A stretch of 64,000 bases of DNA from positions 1 through 64,000 of the forward strand of contig CAYRLW010000011.1 in NCBI GenBank assembly GCA_964425215.1, read 5' to 3'. Each line of letters opens with the position of its first letter. Within the stretch, counting starts at the first letter, position 1. The notes beneath the pieces are model-generated. The model saw nothing but the letters and a program-made list of their open reading frames with translations, had not been told where the DNA came from and searched no databases. The DNA comes from CAYRLW01 sp964425215. GTDB lineage: Bacteria; Spirochaetota; Spirochaetia; Treponematales; Breznakiellaceae. A program made the translations under genes and the position numbers. Shown one piece after another: positions 50,512 through 60,285 of this stretch.

Positions 50512-51885
50512 ATGGAAAATACAAAACCTAAAAAATCTATTCTGGAAACAATCGGGAACATTAGTCTTTTTGTGGGTCTCGTGGCCTTCGCGGTGCCGGC
50601 TTTGGCGGTCTTTGGGATCGATGGCCCCCAGGTGGTGATGATAAAGACCTTTGGGCCCCTGGGGGAGCCGGGGATACTCCTGGCAATCTTTGTGGTTTGT
50701 GCGGTCCTGACCATGCTCCTAGGGACTGTGAATCGAATTCTTCCCCTCTTAGCGGGTTTTGGTACCGGTCTTGTGCTCTTTGCGGGGGCCTTTGATATCC
50801 CCTATCTGGGGGCCATACGGACCGCATTGTTCCGATTCCCGCCCTTTAGCCAAAGCGGCCCCGCCCTTTTTTCGGGAGCCCTGGCTATTGCTTCGGGTCT
50901 TTTTATGGCCCGATCGGAAAAAATAAAACCCCTGACGGCCCTGCTGGGGCCATCAATCCCTCCGATCATACTACTTTTGGTGCTTACCGCCTGGTCGCCC
51001 TTTACCTACAACGAGGTTTCCCGGGACATGGACGCCAGCACCTTTGAACGGGCCATGCGTTCCATTTCCACCACCCTGGGAAAAACCTATGTGAACCCGG
51101 AGGTGGAAGCGGCGGTCCGCCGGGTGGTGGAAGAAAAGAACAAAACCCTGCAGGAAAAAGAACAGGCCCTAAAGGATCTTTCAGCCCGTCTGGAACGGAC
51201 CGAGGCGGACAAAAAAGCCCTGGAACGATCCGTCAAAGATAGTGCCGCACTGAGCCAGGAGTTAGAGGCGGCCAAGCGGGCCCTCAAGGATTTGGAGGGC
51301 CGTATCGAAAAGGATAATCCCCAGGTCCAGGGGGGACGCTACGATTTGGCGGTCCAACCGACCAATCCGGTGGTCCGGGACTTTGCGGTAAAAATAGCCG
51401 CTACAGCCCCCGGTCCTTGGGATAATCCCCAGGGGAGCAAGGTCCCCAACGCCAGCGGAGCTAAACAACTGGTACTGATCCATGGGGCCCTCTCCCGGAA
51501 CTGGAAATACGTCAGCGATCCGGCGGTCTCGTGGACCGATTACACATCCCCCGCCAGCAGAACCATTGCCTTGGGCTTGGCGGGGGACTGCGACGATTAC
51601 GCCACCGTCATGGCCTCCTGCGTTATCGCCGTGGGGGGCCGGGCCCGGATAGTCCACGGCTTTCGGGGAACCCAGGGGCATGCTTGGGCGGAGGTTTGGG
51701 TGGGCCGAGCTTCCATGGCGGACCAGGTTTTGCAGGCCGTGGCAAACTATTCGGGCCGAAGCGTAGCAAGCCTCGCTACAAGCCGAAACCCTAATACGGA
51801 CGATCGCTGGCTGGTTTTGGACTGGGAACTGGGCCGCTATAGCTTTCCTTCGTCCAATATGAGGGTGGCCTGGACCAGCGAATAG
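50512..51885 (+). CDS. Membrane protein with coiled coil and transglutaminase-like domain
   Basis: A 457-aa protein. Five or so N-terminal membrane helices (ISLFVGLVAFAVPALAVFG, GILLAIFVVCAVLTMLLG) are followed by a coiled coil at residues ~195-290 (LQEKEQALKDLSARLERTEA). A transglutaminase/protease-like core follows, with cysteine in LAGDCDDYATVMAS, histidine in GHAWAEVWV and aspartate in WLVLDWE, so the catalytic triad is present. I chose ATG at 50512 (MENTKPKKS); no strong ribosome site is visible. It is the first gene of an operon with a vWA protein, a phosphatase and a kinase, 11 bp before the vWA gene. Confidence 0.8.
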   Translation: MENTKPKKSILETIGNISLFVGLVAFAVPALAVFGIDGPQVVMIKTFGPLGEPGILLAIFVVCAVLTMLLGTVNRILPLLAGFGTGLVLFAGAFDIPYLGAIRTALFRFPPFSQSGPALFSGALAIASGLFMARSEKIKPLTALLGPSIPPIILLLVLTAWSPFTYNEVSRDMDASTFERAMRSISTTLGKTYVNPEVEAAVRRVVEEKNKTLQEKEQALKDLSARLERTEADKKALERSVKDSAALSQELEAAKRALKDLEGRIEKDNPQVQGGRYDLAVQPTNPVVRDFAVKIAATAPGPWDNPQGSKVPNASGAKQLVLIHGALSRNWKYVSDPAVSWTDYTSPASRTIALGLAGDCDDYATVMASCVIAVGGRARIVHGFRGTQGHAWAEVWVGRASMADQVLQAVANYSGRSVASLATSRNPNTDDRWLVLDWELGRYSFPSSNMRVAWTSE

Positions 51886-51896
51886 GGAGGCGGGGT

Positions 51897-54053
51897 ATGA
51901 ACAACCAAATTACCAGCATCGATCTGTTTGGGACCCATTACGAATTACCGGTTATCAAGGATGCCCAATTTGAAGAACTCCAAATGGCCATTAAGGAACA
52001 CCGGGACGTCCTTTCAATCGAAGAAAAGAAACAGGGAATTTTGGGGTTCTTCGTAAAACGGGAAACCCTTTCCGCGGAGGAACGGCTCCGCCGGATGGAA
52101 GGTCTTGTAGCAAATTACGACGATCTAATCCAATTATTGCGGACAAAGATACAGGCCTGTCACCAGGTCTTTGAGTCTATCGGCGACGGGGTGGAACAGG
52201 AGTTTCTTAAGAAATTGGAAACCCTGGAAAAGTTAGAACAGGACCGGCAACTATTGGCCGCCAACTTTATCAAGGCCGGCCATACGGAAAGCGCCGCCAC
52301 CTTTGAAGAACAAGCACAAAACATCCGAAACATGGTCACCAACCTAAGCCGGTCCGCTATACTCATTATAAAAAAATTGCGCCACGCCTTGGACGCCCTG
52401 GAAACCCTGGCTTCGGACGATGAAAAACAACGGCAGGTGTACGAGGACCTAAAAAATGACGTGGGCCTGTACCGGCAATTCTACGAATTCAACCAAAAGA
52501 TGGCCGCCGTTCAAAAGGAGATCGCCCAACTTACCAACATAGCTTTAAACTTTGATACCATCCTTCGGGATAATTTAGGTCCTTTGGGTATCCTGGTGGA
52601 TCAGATCAGCCAAATCGATTCTCGGCTGAGCGAAAGCCTCGTTGAAATTGAAAAACTCTCCATGGAACTGGAGCAGGGTAATACCAGTACGGAAGCCCTG
52701 TCATTGGTCTCGGATAGACTAATTTCTTCCATTATATCCGGCAGAATGCGGAAAGATGTGATTTCGGATATTTTAGAAAACCTGCGCAATCCCCTGTCCG
52801 ATACGGAACACATCGATTTTAGCTTGCATATGGCCGAATCATCTTCAAGCACCCTAGACTTTTCTGCCCTGGCGGACAACATGCGGACCCTGGTCCGCCA
52901 GGGGATCCACGATCTGGAATTCGTCGCGGCGCCCTCTCTAAAAACCCCTGAAGCCTCCCTAGCTCCAGCCGAACCGGCCATGGAACCATCAACGGATTAC
53001 GATGAACCACCCACCCTCTCTGAAGCTTTAGAGCCGTCTACTTCGGTGTCGCCACCGGAACCTGAGCCTCGGACCCTGACGACGGAAGGCCCAGAGCCGC
53101 CACCGGAATCCCCCGAATCGCCGATCGAATCGCCGATCGGGTCGCTGAGCGGGCCGCCGAGCGGGCCGCCAAGGGAATCGCCGGTTTCAGCCAAACCCTC
53201 GTGGGTACCTCCTCCGCCGCGGTCTACAACGCGATCTCCCTGGGGAGACGACCGGGCTCCGTACAGCGCCCCTATTAGCCGGGCGACCCCAAGCCTCGTG
53301 GTGTTTTTGCTGGACCAATCGGGTTCCATGGGGACAGCTTTTACCCAGGGCTTAAGCCGGGCGGAGTACCTAGCCCAGGTAGTAGATCAGGCCATAGAGG
53401 AGTTGTGTACCCGGTGCAACAAAGCCGACGGTATTCGGGATTATTTTGATCTGGCGGTTCTAGGGTACGGGAATACGGTGGTCAAATCCCTGCTTCCCAA
53501 CTCCGAAGGGGTGCTGTGGCAACCTATTTCCACCGTCGCCCGATCCCCCCGACGGGTACGGCACGATGCCCAAGGGATCCCTCACCCCGAATGGGTGCCC
53601 GTGATCAACGGGGGGGATACGCCCATGCGGGCCGCCCTGGAGCGGACCTGCCACCTGGTAGCCCAGTGGTGCGACGAGCATCCCGCATCCTATCCTCCAA
53701 CGGTCATCAACATTACCGATGGAGAAAGTACCGATGGGGACGTGGAACCGGCGGCCGCGGTGCTTCGGCAACTGCATACCCAAGATGGAGAGGTCCTGCT
53801 TTTTAATCTCCACGTGGGGGGAGAGGGAACCAACATCCGCCCGGTGGTGTTTCCCAATTCCCCCGCTGGCCTGGTGGAATACGGAAGCCTCCTGTATCGG
53901 TTATCCAGCCCCATGCCGCCCCACCTTCGGGAAGCGGGTATGGCCGAGGGGTTCTCCATCGGCGAGGGGGCCCGTTTCTTTGCCTACGGGGCCACGGCCG
54001 ACCTGGCTACCCGATTTTTAAATTTGGGGACCAGGCCGGGGAAGTTACGCTAA
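51897..54053 (+). CDS. vWA-domain protein with N-terminal coiled coil (TerY-like)
   Basis: A 718-aa protein. Residues ~1-350 are mainly helical, coiled-coil rich (RLRRMEGLVANYDDLIQLLR). A Pro/Ser/Glu-rich linker follows (~350-460, SGPPSGPPRESP). The C-terminal vWA domain begins SLVVFLLDQSGSMGTAF; its MIDAS is complete (DxSxS, T in GGDTPMRAALE, D in INITDGESTDGD). This resembles TerY, the metal-binding vWA member of TerY-phosphorylation triads. Its stop overlaps the phosphatase start by one base (TAATG), and a kinase follows, completing the triad. GGAGG precedes the ATG. Confidence 0.85.
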   Translation: MNNQITSIDLFGTHYELPVIKDAQFEELQMAIKEHRDVLSIEEKKQGILGFFVKRETLSAEERLRRMEGLVANYDDLIQLLRTKIQACHQVFESIGDGVEQEFLKKLETLEKLEQDRQLLAANFIKAGHTESAATFEEQAQNIRNMVTNLSRSAILIIKKLRHALDALETLASDDEKQRQVYEDLKNDVGLYRQFYEFNQKMAAVQKEIAQLTNIALNFDTILRDNLGPLGILVDQISQIDSRLSESLVEIEKLSMELEQGNTSTEALSLVSDRLISSIISGRMRKDVISDILENLRNPLSDTEHIDFSLHMAESSSSTLDFSALADNMRTLVRQGIHDLEFVAAPSLKTPEASLAPAEPAMEPSTDYDEPPTLSEALEPSTSVSPPEPEPRTLTTEGPEPPPESPESPIESPIGSLSGPPSGPPRESPVSAKPSWVPPPPRSTTRSPWGDDRAPYSAPISRATPSLVVFLLDQSGSMGTAFTQGLSRAEYLAQVVDQAIEELCTRCNKADGIRDYFDLAVLGYGNTVVKSLLPNSEGVLWQPISTVARSPRRVRHDAQGIPHPEWVPVINGGDTPMRAALERTCHLVAQWCDEHPASYPPTVINITDGESTDGDVEPAAAVLRQLHTQDGEVLLFNLHVGGEGTNIRPVVFPNSPAGLVEYGSLLYRLSSPMPPHLREAGMAEGFSIGEGARFFAYGATADLATRFLNLGTRPGKLR

Positions 54054-54853
54054 TGGCCCACTGCGCCCGTCTTTTTACCCTCCCCTACCACGGTCCGCTG
54101 GGGGAAGACCGTTGGGCCAGGGGGATCGATCGATGGGGTGGCCAGACCTGGGTTCTCTGCGACGGGGCCAGCGAAAGCTACGACCCCGCCGGTTGGGCCC
54201 AGAAATTGGCCGCTACCCTGGCTGACCTTTACCAACTCTTCAGCGTGGTTCCGCACCTCCGCCGCGGGAGCCCTTCCCGCCGCTCGGGACGTTACCCCGT
54301 TTCGGTCGTAAGCGCCCTTGATACGCCCCTGGATCGGGCGGTACGAAAGGCCCAGGGGGATTATGCACGGAGGGTTCAAAATCAACGGGGCAGTTCCAGC
54401 GATTGGCTTACCCGGGCTTCCCAAATCAGGGGTTCCTGGTCCACCGCTCTGGGAATCCGGATCCCGGCTAACGGCGCAGTCGCGGACGCCTGGGCGGTGG
54501 GGGATACGGAGCTGTTTATCCTGGACGGCTACGAGGAAAAACTCCGCTTCCCCTTGAAATCGGGGGAAGAATTTACCAGTTCCCCGCCCCTCATCGGTAG
54601 CCACCGGGATTCCCCCACGCCGAGGTGGATGCGTATCCTCATCCCCCTCCGGTCCTTTCGTCACCCTAAAATCATCCTCGTCTCCGATGCTCTCGCGGCC
54701 TTTATTATCGAATCTACCGCTAAAGGCTTTTCAGACCTGTGGCCCTTCCTGTTACGAACACCCCTACCGGAGCTTTCACGGTGGATACAGGAGCAACGGA
54801 ATCGGGGCGGTCTCTCCATGGATGATTATACCCTTATGGAGATCCGTCCATGA
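54053..54853 (+). CDS. PP2C-like protein phosphatase
   Basis: A 266-aa protein with the layout of a PP2C phosphatase: EDRWARG near the N-terminus, the metal aspartate in WVLCDGASES, WSTALGIRI and AWAVGDTELFIL in the middle, LVSDALAAF and the C-terminal DDYTLMEI. These match PP2C motifs, but with low conservation, so activity is inferred. It removes phosphates set by a cognate kinase in TerY-type triads. Coupled at both ends: TAATG with the vWA gene and ATGA with the kinase gene. Confidence 0.8.
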   Translation: MAHCARLFTLPYHGPLGEDRWARGIDRWGGQTWVLCDGASESYDPAGWAQKLAATLADLYQLFSVVPHLRRGSPSRRSGRYPVSVVSALDTPLDRAVRKAQGDYARRVQNQRGSSSDWLTRASQIRGSWSTALGIRIPANGAVADAWAVGDTELFILDGYEEKLRFPLKSGEEFTSSPPLIGSHRDSPTPRWMRILIPLRSFRHPKIILVSDALAAFIIESTAKGFSDLWPFLLRTPLPELSRWIQEQRNRGGLSMDDYTLMEIRP

Positions 54854-56484
54854 ATTCCTGGCCAACCCTCCAAGAATACAATCAAGCCCTTATGCGGAAG
54901 GACCTTTCCCAGGCCCTCGCCAGGCCGGACGTGGAAGGGAGCTCTATTCAGACTAACGCCTACGGCCTCCCCAACGCCCTCTCGGGAGGTTTCGCTTATA
55001 TCTATCAGCTTACATTGAAGGATGGGAGCCAAAAGGCGTTCCGGCTTTTTCACTCCCTACAGAGCGAACGAATCGGGGACCTACGGCGCGCCTACCATTT
55101 GGTTGGCCAGCTTCGTAGCACGAATCCGGAGCTCCGTCCCTATTTTGTGGACGCCCAATGGATCAATGGGTCCCTCATTGAGACCTACGGGACCGTACCG
55201 GCGATTTTAATGGATTGGGTGAACGCCCCCGTCCTTTCTTCCTGGTTAGAGAAAAATCATACCCAAAAACAAAGGCTCCGGGGACTGCGGAATAAACTTT
55301 TGGCCCTGCAAAATACCCTGGAGTCCTCCCAGATAATCCACGGTGATATCCAGGCGAATAATATCGCCGTGGGCCCCCGTAACAGGATTATCCTGTTGGA
55401 TTACGATAGCGTTAGTACATGGAACGATTTCAACTCCCGCTGGGAAACGGGGCATATCCATTTTCAGCACCCGGATCCCCAGCGGCAGGTGGAAGCCGTG
55501 GACCGCTTTCCCTTCCTCGTACTGGATCTGGGACTCGCGCTTTTGGAATGGGAAAGCCAATTATTCCAGCGCTTTAGCTTGGGGGAAAACGTACTTTTTA
55601 CGGCGGACGATTTTTCCCATCCCCGGGAAAGCCCCCTGATCCAGCAGGCCGCGTCCCTTCCGGCTTTTTCGCGCTCCTGCGAGCTATTCATAGCCATCTG
55701 CGAAGGCCCCGCCAGCGGAGTTCCCACCCTGGAGCAATTCCATGAGATTGCCCAAATACCCGAAAACCTGGAAGAGACAGCCAAAACCATACAAACATCC
55801 CTATCGGATATACCCAGTTCAGGGTCGATCAACGCACCGGAAACCAGCTCCCGTTCTACCAGTCCAAACCCGTATCGATCGGTCTATCCGGTCTATTCAC
55901 CCTCGGCCTTTTTAACCGCCAGTCCTGCGCTGGTAGGTCAGCGGATAGAGCTAATCGGATGGATAATCGATATCAAAACGGGAAAAACAAAGTACGGCGC
56001 CCCGTATGTATTTGTCAATTTTAACGACTGGCGAAGCGGAGGCATCAAACTTATTTTTTGGTCCGAGGGACTTTCTGCGTTTGGGGACCAACAGCCCGAC
56101 CGGTCTTGGATAGGCCGGTGGATAAGCGCCACGGGCATGGTGGATGAACCGTACCTGTACGAACGTCTTGGGGTGTACCAATATTCCATCACCATTACCG
56201 ATCCCAGCCAAATCCGTTTTATACCAGAGGGAGAAGCAAAACGCCGCCTCGGAACGGACACCCAGAGCCTCTCCATCCAACAAACCCAAAAAACCCTAAG
56301 CAACACCGAACTCCTACGCCGCCTTACGCCGCCCTCCAGTTCCCCGCCCGCCACAGCCGGTTTCCCGGTCGGACAACAAAGCGGAAATACACCCGGACAA
56401 AGCTCCAAATCCTCAGGCTCGTGGCTCTATGTTCTCGGCATACTGGGCTTTATTTTCTGGTTGATTTTTTCGCGAAAGAAGTAA
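54850..56484 (+). CDS. Protein kinase-like protein with OB-type domain and C-terminal anchor
   Basis: A 544-aa protein. The N-terminal ~260 residues are a divergent kinase fold: glycine loop GGFAYIYQL, lysine in QKAFRLFHS, catalytic loop IIHGDIQANNIAVG (HGD replacing HRD), metal aspartate in ILLDYDSV (DYD for DFG). Residues ~365-460 form an OB-like beta domain (RIELIGWIIDIKTGKTKYG). A low-complexity linker leads to a C-terminal membrane helix (YVLGILGFIFWLIF). Kinase, PP2C and vWA together resemble the TerY-P triad. It ends the operon; a terminator candidate lies at 56491. Confidence 0.8.
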   Translation: MNSWPTLQEYNQALMRKDLSQALARPDVEGSSIQTNAYGLPNALSGGFAYIYQLTLKDGSQKAFRLFHSLQSERIGDLRRAYHLVGQLRSTNPELRPYFVDAQWINGSLIETYGTVPAILMDWVNAPVLSSWLEKNHTQKQRLRGLRNKLLALQNTLESSQIIHGDIQANNIAVGPRNRIILLDYDSVSTWNDFNSRWETGHIHFQHPDPQRQVEAVDRFPFLVLDLGLALLEWESQLFQRFSLGENVLFTADDFSHPRESPLIQQAASLPAFSRSCELFIAICEGPASGVPTLEQFHEIAQIPENLEETAKTIQTSLSDIPSSGSINAPETSSRSTSPNPYRSVYPVYSPSAFLTASPALVGQRIELIGWIIDIKTGKTKYGAPYVFVNFNDWRSGGIKLIFWSEGLSAFGDQQPDRSWIGRWISATGMVDEPYLYERLGVYQYSITITDPSQIRFIPEGEAKRRLGTDTQSLSIQQTQKTLSNTELLRRLTPPSSSPPATAGFPVGQQSGNTPGQSSKSSGSWLYVLGILGFIFWLIFSRKK

Positions 56485-56490
56485 GGGGGG

Positions 56491-56522
56491 AATATCCGTA
56501 TCGACCCTCGGATTATTTTTCC
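56491..56522 (+). terminator. Terminator candidate after kinase gene
   Basis: AATATCCG and CGGATTATT pair with one bulge and are followed by TTTTTCC. It lies between convergent genes and is of moderate strength. Confidence 0.45.
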
Positions 56523-56528
56523 GTGAAG

Positions 56529-57584
56529 TTAGGTGACGTTTTTGTCAGTGCTATAATGTTCCAAGGTTTCCCTCAGATCTTCGAGTATTTCCATCCGTAA
56601 AAAGTCTGGCTCTAAGATCTGGGCAGAAGGACCAAAGCTCAGTACCCAGCGCTTTAATTCATAGGCACCGGCTGTATGGACCGTTAGAATCAAAGTCCCA
56701 TCTTCCTGTTGCTCTAGTCCCGATCCTTCGGGCCACCTCAGTTCCTGAATATACGGGGCCTGTTCCTCGGAGAATCGTATGCGCGCGGTAAAGGGCTCTC
56801 CAAGAATGATACCAAAGGGATCATTAATCCATGGGGTAGGATTAAAATTGGTCGGCGTTTCAAAATCCTCTTCGGTAATCTCTATCTTTTTAATCCGCTC
56901 TACCGCTAAAATACGAATATGCCCATAGTAGGGGACAAATACAAAAAGGTACAAATTGCCATTCTTTTCTATCAATGTCAGGGGATGGATCCGGTATGTT
57001 TTTGTGGTACCAGTAGAAATTGCCTGGTATGATACGATACAAACCGATTGTTCCTGAATCCCCTGAAGGATTGTTTTTATGAGTCTCCCCGTGGCATCTT
57101 TATAGCCCTTGGTGAGTTCTGGAGCCTTTAGAATAGTGGGATGGATAGGTCCAGTTTCCCTGATTGAGGGTCCTCCACCGCCGGCGGAGAATACATCAAT
57201 CCTATCATTCAAAACATATCCCCCTTCGGATAAAAGGGGAGCCAGTTTTTGTTTTAACCGTGCAAGCTCCCCCGCAACTGCTGGGATTCTTGAAGCATCC
57301 TTAAAAAGATATTCAAGAAGTACCGCATCTTCTCTGCTAAATTGAACTTTAGGAAAGGGGAGCCACCAGCGCAGGTTATCCCGTTCTTCATTCAAATGAA
57401 TTACCCGCTCTTTGCCATCAAAGTCGTCATAGAGGGGATAGCCAAGATCCTCTAGAGTATCCAGAAGCCGGTAAACGGATCGACGGGATATCCCCAGGTG
57501 CTCTTCTAACTCTTTAATCTTTGCCCCCGAAGCCCGTGATATGAGCCGTGCGGCCGCAAGCAGTTCAGATAACCGTTTGTACAT
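56529..57584 (-). CDS. WYL-domain transcriptional regulator
   Basis: A 351-aa regulator. An N-terminal winged helix (residues ~20-60, KIKELEEHLGISRRSVYRLL) is followed by a WYL domain at ~170-250 (QSVCIVSYQAISTGTTKTYR, IHPLTLIEKNGNLYLF) and a WCX-type C-terminal region. WYL domains sense ligands such as nucleic acids and often repress defence genes (BrxR, CapW). It lies 27 bp downstream of the tandem-AAA gene on the same strand, so it is likely cotranscribed and may control it. A hydrophobic leucine-rich start (RLSELLAAARLISRA) precedes the HTH. Confidence 0.87.
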   Translation of the reverse strand: MYKRLSELLAAARLISRASGAKIKELEEHLGISRRSVYRLLDTLEDLGYPLYDDFDGKERVIHLNEERDNLRWWLPFPKVQFSREDAVLLEYLFKDASRIPAVAGELARLKQKLAPLLSEGGYVLNDRIDVFSAGGGGPSIRETGPIHPTILKAPELTKGYKDATGRLIKTILQGIQEQSVCIVSYQAISTGTTKTYRIHPLTLIEKNGNLYLFVFVPYYGHIRILAVERIKKIEITEEDFETPTNFNPTPWINDPFGIILGEPFTARIRFSEEQAPYIQELRWPEGSGLEQQEDGTLILTVHTAGAYELKRWVLSFGPSAQILEPDFLRMEILEDLRETLEHYSTDKNVT

Positions 57585-57611
57585 GATTCCTCCCGATGCA
57601 TATTCCTATCA

Positions 57612-59645
57612 TTATATCACAGAGGTGAATCCAATAGCCCTTTGCAAGTGGTGACGAGCCTTAAGTTCCGCCTGGAGCTCAGCAAGAACGTAGGCCCAAT
57701 CTATACATTCGCTAAAAGCTAAACGTTGGGCTACAATCGCAAAATCTCCAGGGACTAAGCCATCCAGATTTTTTATACCCGCAACCAATTCTTCATCCCA
57801 GGATATATGAGAAAAATAACGTTTAGCTAACGCAAGCCGCTGTTCTGTGGTAGGTATTAAAAACTCAACTTTAAATGAAAATCGCCGAAAACTGGCTCCG
57901 TCAAGAGCTTTTACAAAGTTAGTAGTAGCAATAAAAAGTCCTTTAAAGCTTTCCATCTGGGTAAGAAATTCATTGGTTTGGCTACGTTCCCAGCTCCGTT
58001 CATTCAGTTCCCTGTTTAATATAAACGAATCCGCCTCGTCTACAATAAGGACGCCCCCCTCCGCCTCTTGAAATACGTCCCGAATCAGCGTCTCCGTAAC
58101 ACCCACAAAGGGGCTTAAAAGATCGCTAGCCCTTGTGACTACCGGTATAAGGTTAAGTTCCCTGGCGATATGCATGGCTAAGGCTGTTTTCCCTGTACCC
58201 GGAATACCATAAAAAAGTACGTTTACCCCCTTCTTAATTTGGGGGAAATTTAGATGCCATTTTTTCAGGCGACTTATAAGTTCCTGGGGGGCTAAGGATA
58301 GATGCAAAGCGGCCATATCAATATCATTAATAGGCAGGCTCTTTACAGGTTGAGGTAAAAAAAGTTCTTCGCTACGAGTAAGCATGTCCCGCGCCACAGC
58401 GTAGATTTGATCTGGATCCCTGCCTTCATCTTTAAGCACTGAACATATTTCATATACCTGACGAATTCGAGCTGGATTAGTCCGATATTCTCGGGCTAAA
58501 TTTTGTAACTCTGCGGGCGTAAAAAGGCTTGAGGACCGATTCATAGAATCCCAAATACGTTTACGATATTGATACGTTGCGGTTTTAAATCCGATGAGAA
58601 TGTGCATACGTCTTAATACGGATTGAGGGATCCCGTTGATCTGATTGGTAATAAAAATTATTTTTATCTGAACCTTTTCAAGAAATTGGTTAACGATTGC
58701 TTTTAAGCTAGATGGGCCACCTCTTGGTCCCTGTGGTTCCGAGCTGTTCAGAAGAAGGTCAGCTTCATCAATAATTAGAACTTCCCGAAGGGGGTCTAAA
58801 AGCTTTGAGCATAGATAGAGGGATGAGATGGGTCTACTGCCATCATCGTCATCGGTCATTAAACTATAAGGGGTAAGTCCGCACGAAAGTGGTAAAGCTT
58901 TGCTCAATTCCGATTTGCCCGTACCAGGTTCTCCATAGAACAGTAAAAAAGCAGGCCCCTTACGTTTCATGGCGGACTGGGCTGAAAGTAGGGTTTCTTC
59001 TGGAAGATTAAAGGTCTCTAGGGGATAAAAAGGTGATTCCAGTGTCTGCATTACATAGGATGATAAGGAACGCCCAGTGGTATCCTCAAGATAGGAAACT
59101 ATAGCAGAGTTGATGTTAACAGTGATTATATAGTTTTGGGGTTGAAATAGAAAATTCTGATTATTTGCAAACAAGCCCCGCTTTGAAAGATAGCTACGAT
59201 CATTTAGTTCTTCAAGAAGTTTATGCCGATTCAAAGGAACATACAAAGAAAATATTTTTATTTTATTTTGTATTGAAAGGTCATCATAATAATTATTAAA
59301 AGAATATATACGATAATTCAGGTATAAGAATTCTAAAATTTTGATGTGGTGCGGTCTTAAGCTAAAACGATCCACTAATTCTTTTAGCTTTTCATGTTCC
59401 TGAGTTATTTCTGTAATTTGCATAAAATAATTTTCTATATTTTTCCAAATATTTTCCTTTATGAACGTATCCAAATCGGAATAACCATCTTTAGTTATTC
59501 CGATTAAATAATCTGGTAGTGGTAATTCTACAAGAGAAAAATAATCTTGTATTAGAGTATAAAGTTTGTCATTTTTTTCTAAACTCTTGCAGATTTGTAA
59601 TAAGAGATCCGCATATCTAATATACCAATAGTCTATAGTTTTCAT
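57612..59645 (-). CDS. Tandem AAA+ ATPase
   Basis: A 677-aa protein with an N-terminal ~210-residue helical region and two AAA+ modules. In the first, Walker A is LLFYGEPGTGKSELSKAL and Walker B VLIIDEADLLLNS. In the second, Walker A is VLFYGIPGTGKTALAMHI, Walker B VLIVDEADSFILNR, and the sensor ATTNF. The pattern is that of Cdc48/ClpX-like remodelling motors, but I know no named bacterial family. I chose ATG at 59645 with AGGAGA upstream. DNA here is AT-rich, unlike the GC-rich defence operon. The WYL regulator follows on the same strand. A -10 box (TATAAT) lies near 59712-59717 on the minus strand. Confidence 0.8.
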   Translation of the reverse strand: MKTIDYWYIRYADLLLQICKSLEKNDKLYTLIQDYFSLVELPLPDYLIGITKDGYSDLDTFIKENIWKNIENYFMQITEITQEHEKLKELVDRFSLRPHHIKILEFLYLNYRIYSFNNYYDDLSIQNKIKIFSLYVPLNRHKLLEELNDRSYLSKRGLFANNQNFLFQPQNYIITVNINSAIVSYLEDTTGRSLSSYVMQTLESPFYPLETFNLPEETLLSAQSAMKRKGPAFLLFYGEPGTGKSELSKALPLSCGLTPYSLMTDDDDGSRPISSLYLCSKLLDPLREVLIIDEADLLLNSSEPQGPRGGPSSLKAIVNQFLEKVQIKIIFITNQINGIPQSVLRRMHILIGFKTATYQYRKRIWDSMNRSSSLFTPAELQNLAREYRTNPARIRQVYEICSVLKDEGRDPDQIYAVARDMLTRSEELFLPQPVKSLPINDIDMAALHLSLAPQELISRLKKWHLNFPQIKKGVNVLFYGIPGTGKTALAMHIARELNLIPVVTRASDLLSPFVGVTETLIRDVFQEAEGGVLIVDEADSFILNRELNERSWERSQTNEFLTQMESFKGLFIATTNFVKALDGASFRRFSFKVEFLIPTTEQRLALAKRYFSHISWDEELVAGIKNLDGLVPGDFAIVAQRLAFSECIDWAYVLAELQAELKARHHLQRAIGFTSVI

Positions 59646-59765
59646 TGACTGTCTCCTAATTAAAAGACAGCATGATACTGTGCCATTTCTGGTCACAAAT
59701 GTACCTGATAAATTATAGCATGAACTGTGCCCTGAAATGACATGCATTAGTAGTAGCATAATGTT

Positions 59766-60239
59766 ATGTTTTTAATTGAAGCAGAAGATAAATACATTGT
59801 AATTCGATCCACACAGGGACACATTTTAGGCCGATGTATAGGGAAAGGAAGAGTTGTAACAGCTGTTAAAGAAAAATATTTTTTGATACAGGAAGATAAT
59901 ACTTTTATTAGTTTTGAGACAAAACTACTTTCTTCATCAAAAGAAAGCAAGCCTTTTAAAAGTCTGGAATTAGGTCGCTACAAGCGAAAAGGTCACACAT
60001 TTTTGGATGCCACTGAAGAATTTTATCTCTTACAACAAGGGCCCTGGTATATAACTATCGATCCCTATTCTCAAGGTATCGCCCGTGATAATATGGGTGA
60101 ACCTCTTGTTGGTATAAGGACTGTTACCACCAATTACGAAAAGAAAGAACGAAAAGACCTTATAGGATTTCAGCACGGTACATTTATTTATTTTTATAAT
60201 CAGTTGTTTAATTTGATAACGATAGAAAAGATTGAATGA
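59766..60239 (+). CDS. Hypothetical protein divergent from the tandem AAA gene
   Basis: A 157-aa AT-rich gene of unknown function. The protein is beta-rich with repeated short strands (YIVIRSTQGHILGRCIGKGR, YITIDPYSQGIARDNMG), no signal peptide and no membrane segment. It is divergent from the tandem-AAA gene, sharing about 120 bp of promoter DNA. It may be a partner, as divergent small genes beside such ATPases often are, but nothing in the sequence proves it. An insertion-sequence remnant begins 47 bp downstream. Confidence 0.6.
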   Translation: MFLIEAEDKYIVIRSTQGHILGRCIGKGRVVTAVKEKYFLIQEDNTFISFETKLLSSSKESKPFKSLELGRYKRKGHTFLDATEEFYLLQQGPWYITIDPYSQGIARDNMGEPLVGIRTVTTNYEKKERKDLIGFQHGTFIYFYNQLFNLITIEKIE

Positions 60240-60285
60240 GAATATTGGCTTAACAAATACCTAGGTTTGATTAATAATATTCATA

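Noticed and set aside
59660..59730. Sigma-54 promoters upstream of the tandem-AAA gene
   Set aside because: TGGCAC- and GGGCAC-like words occur, but the -12 element is mis-spaced or mismatched, and a TATAAT box overlaps.
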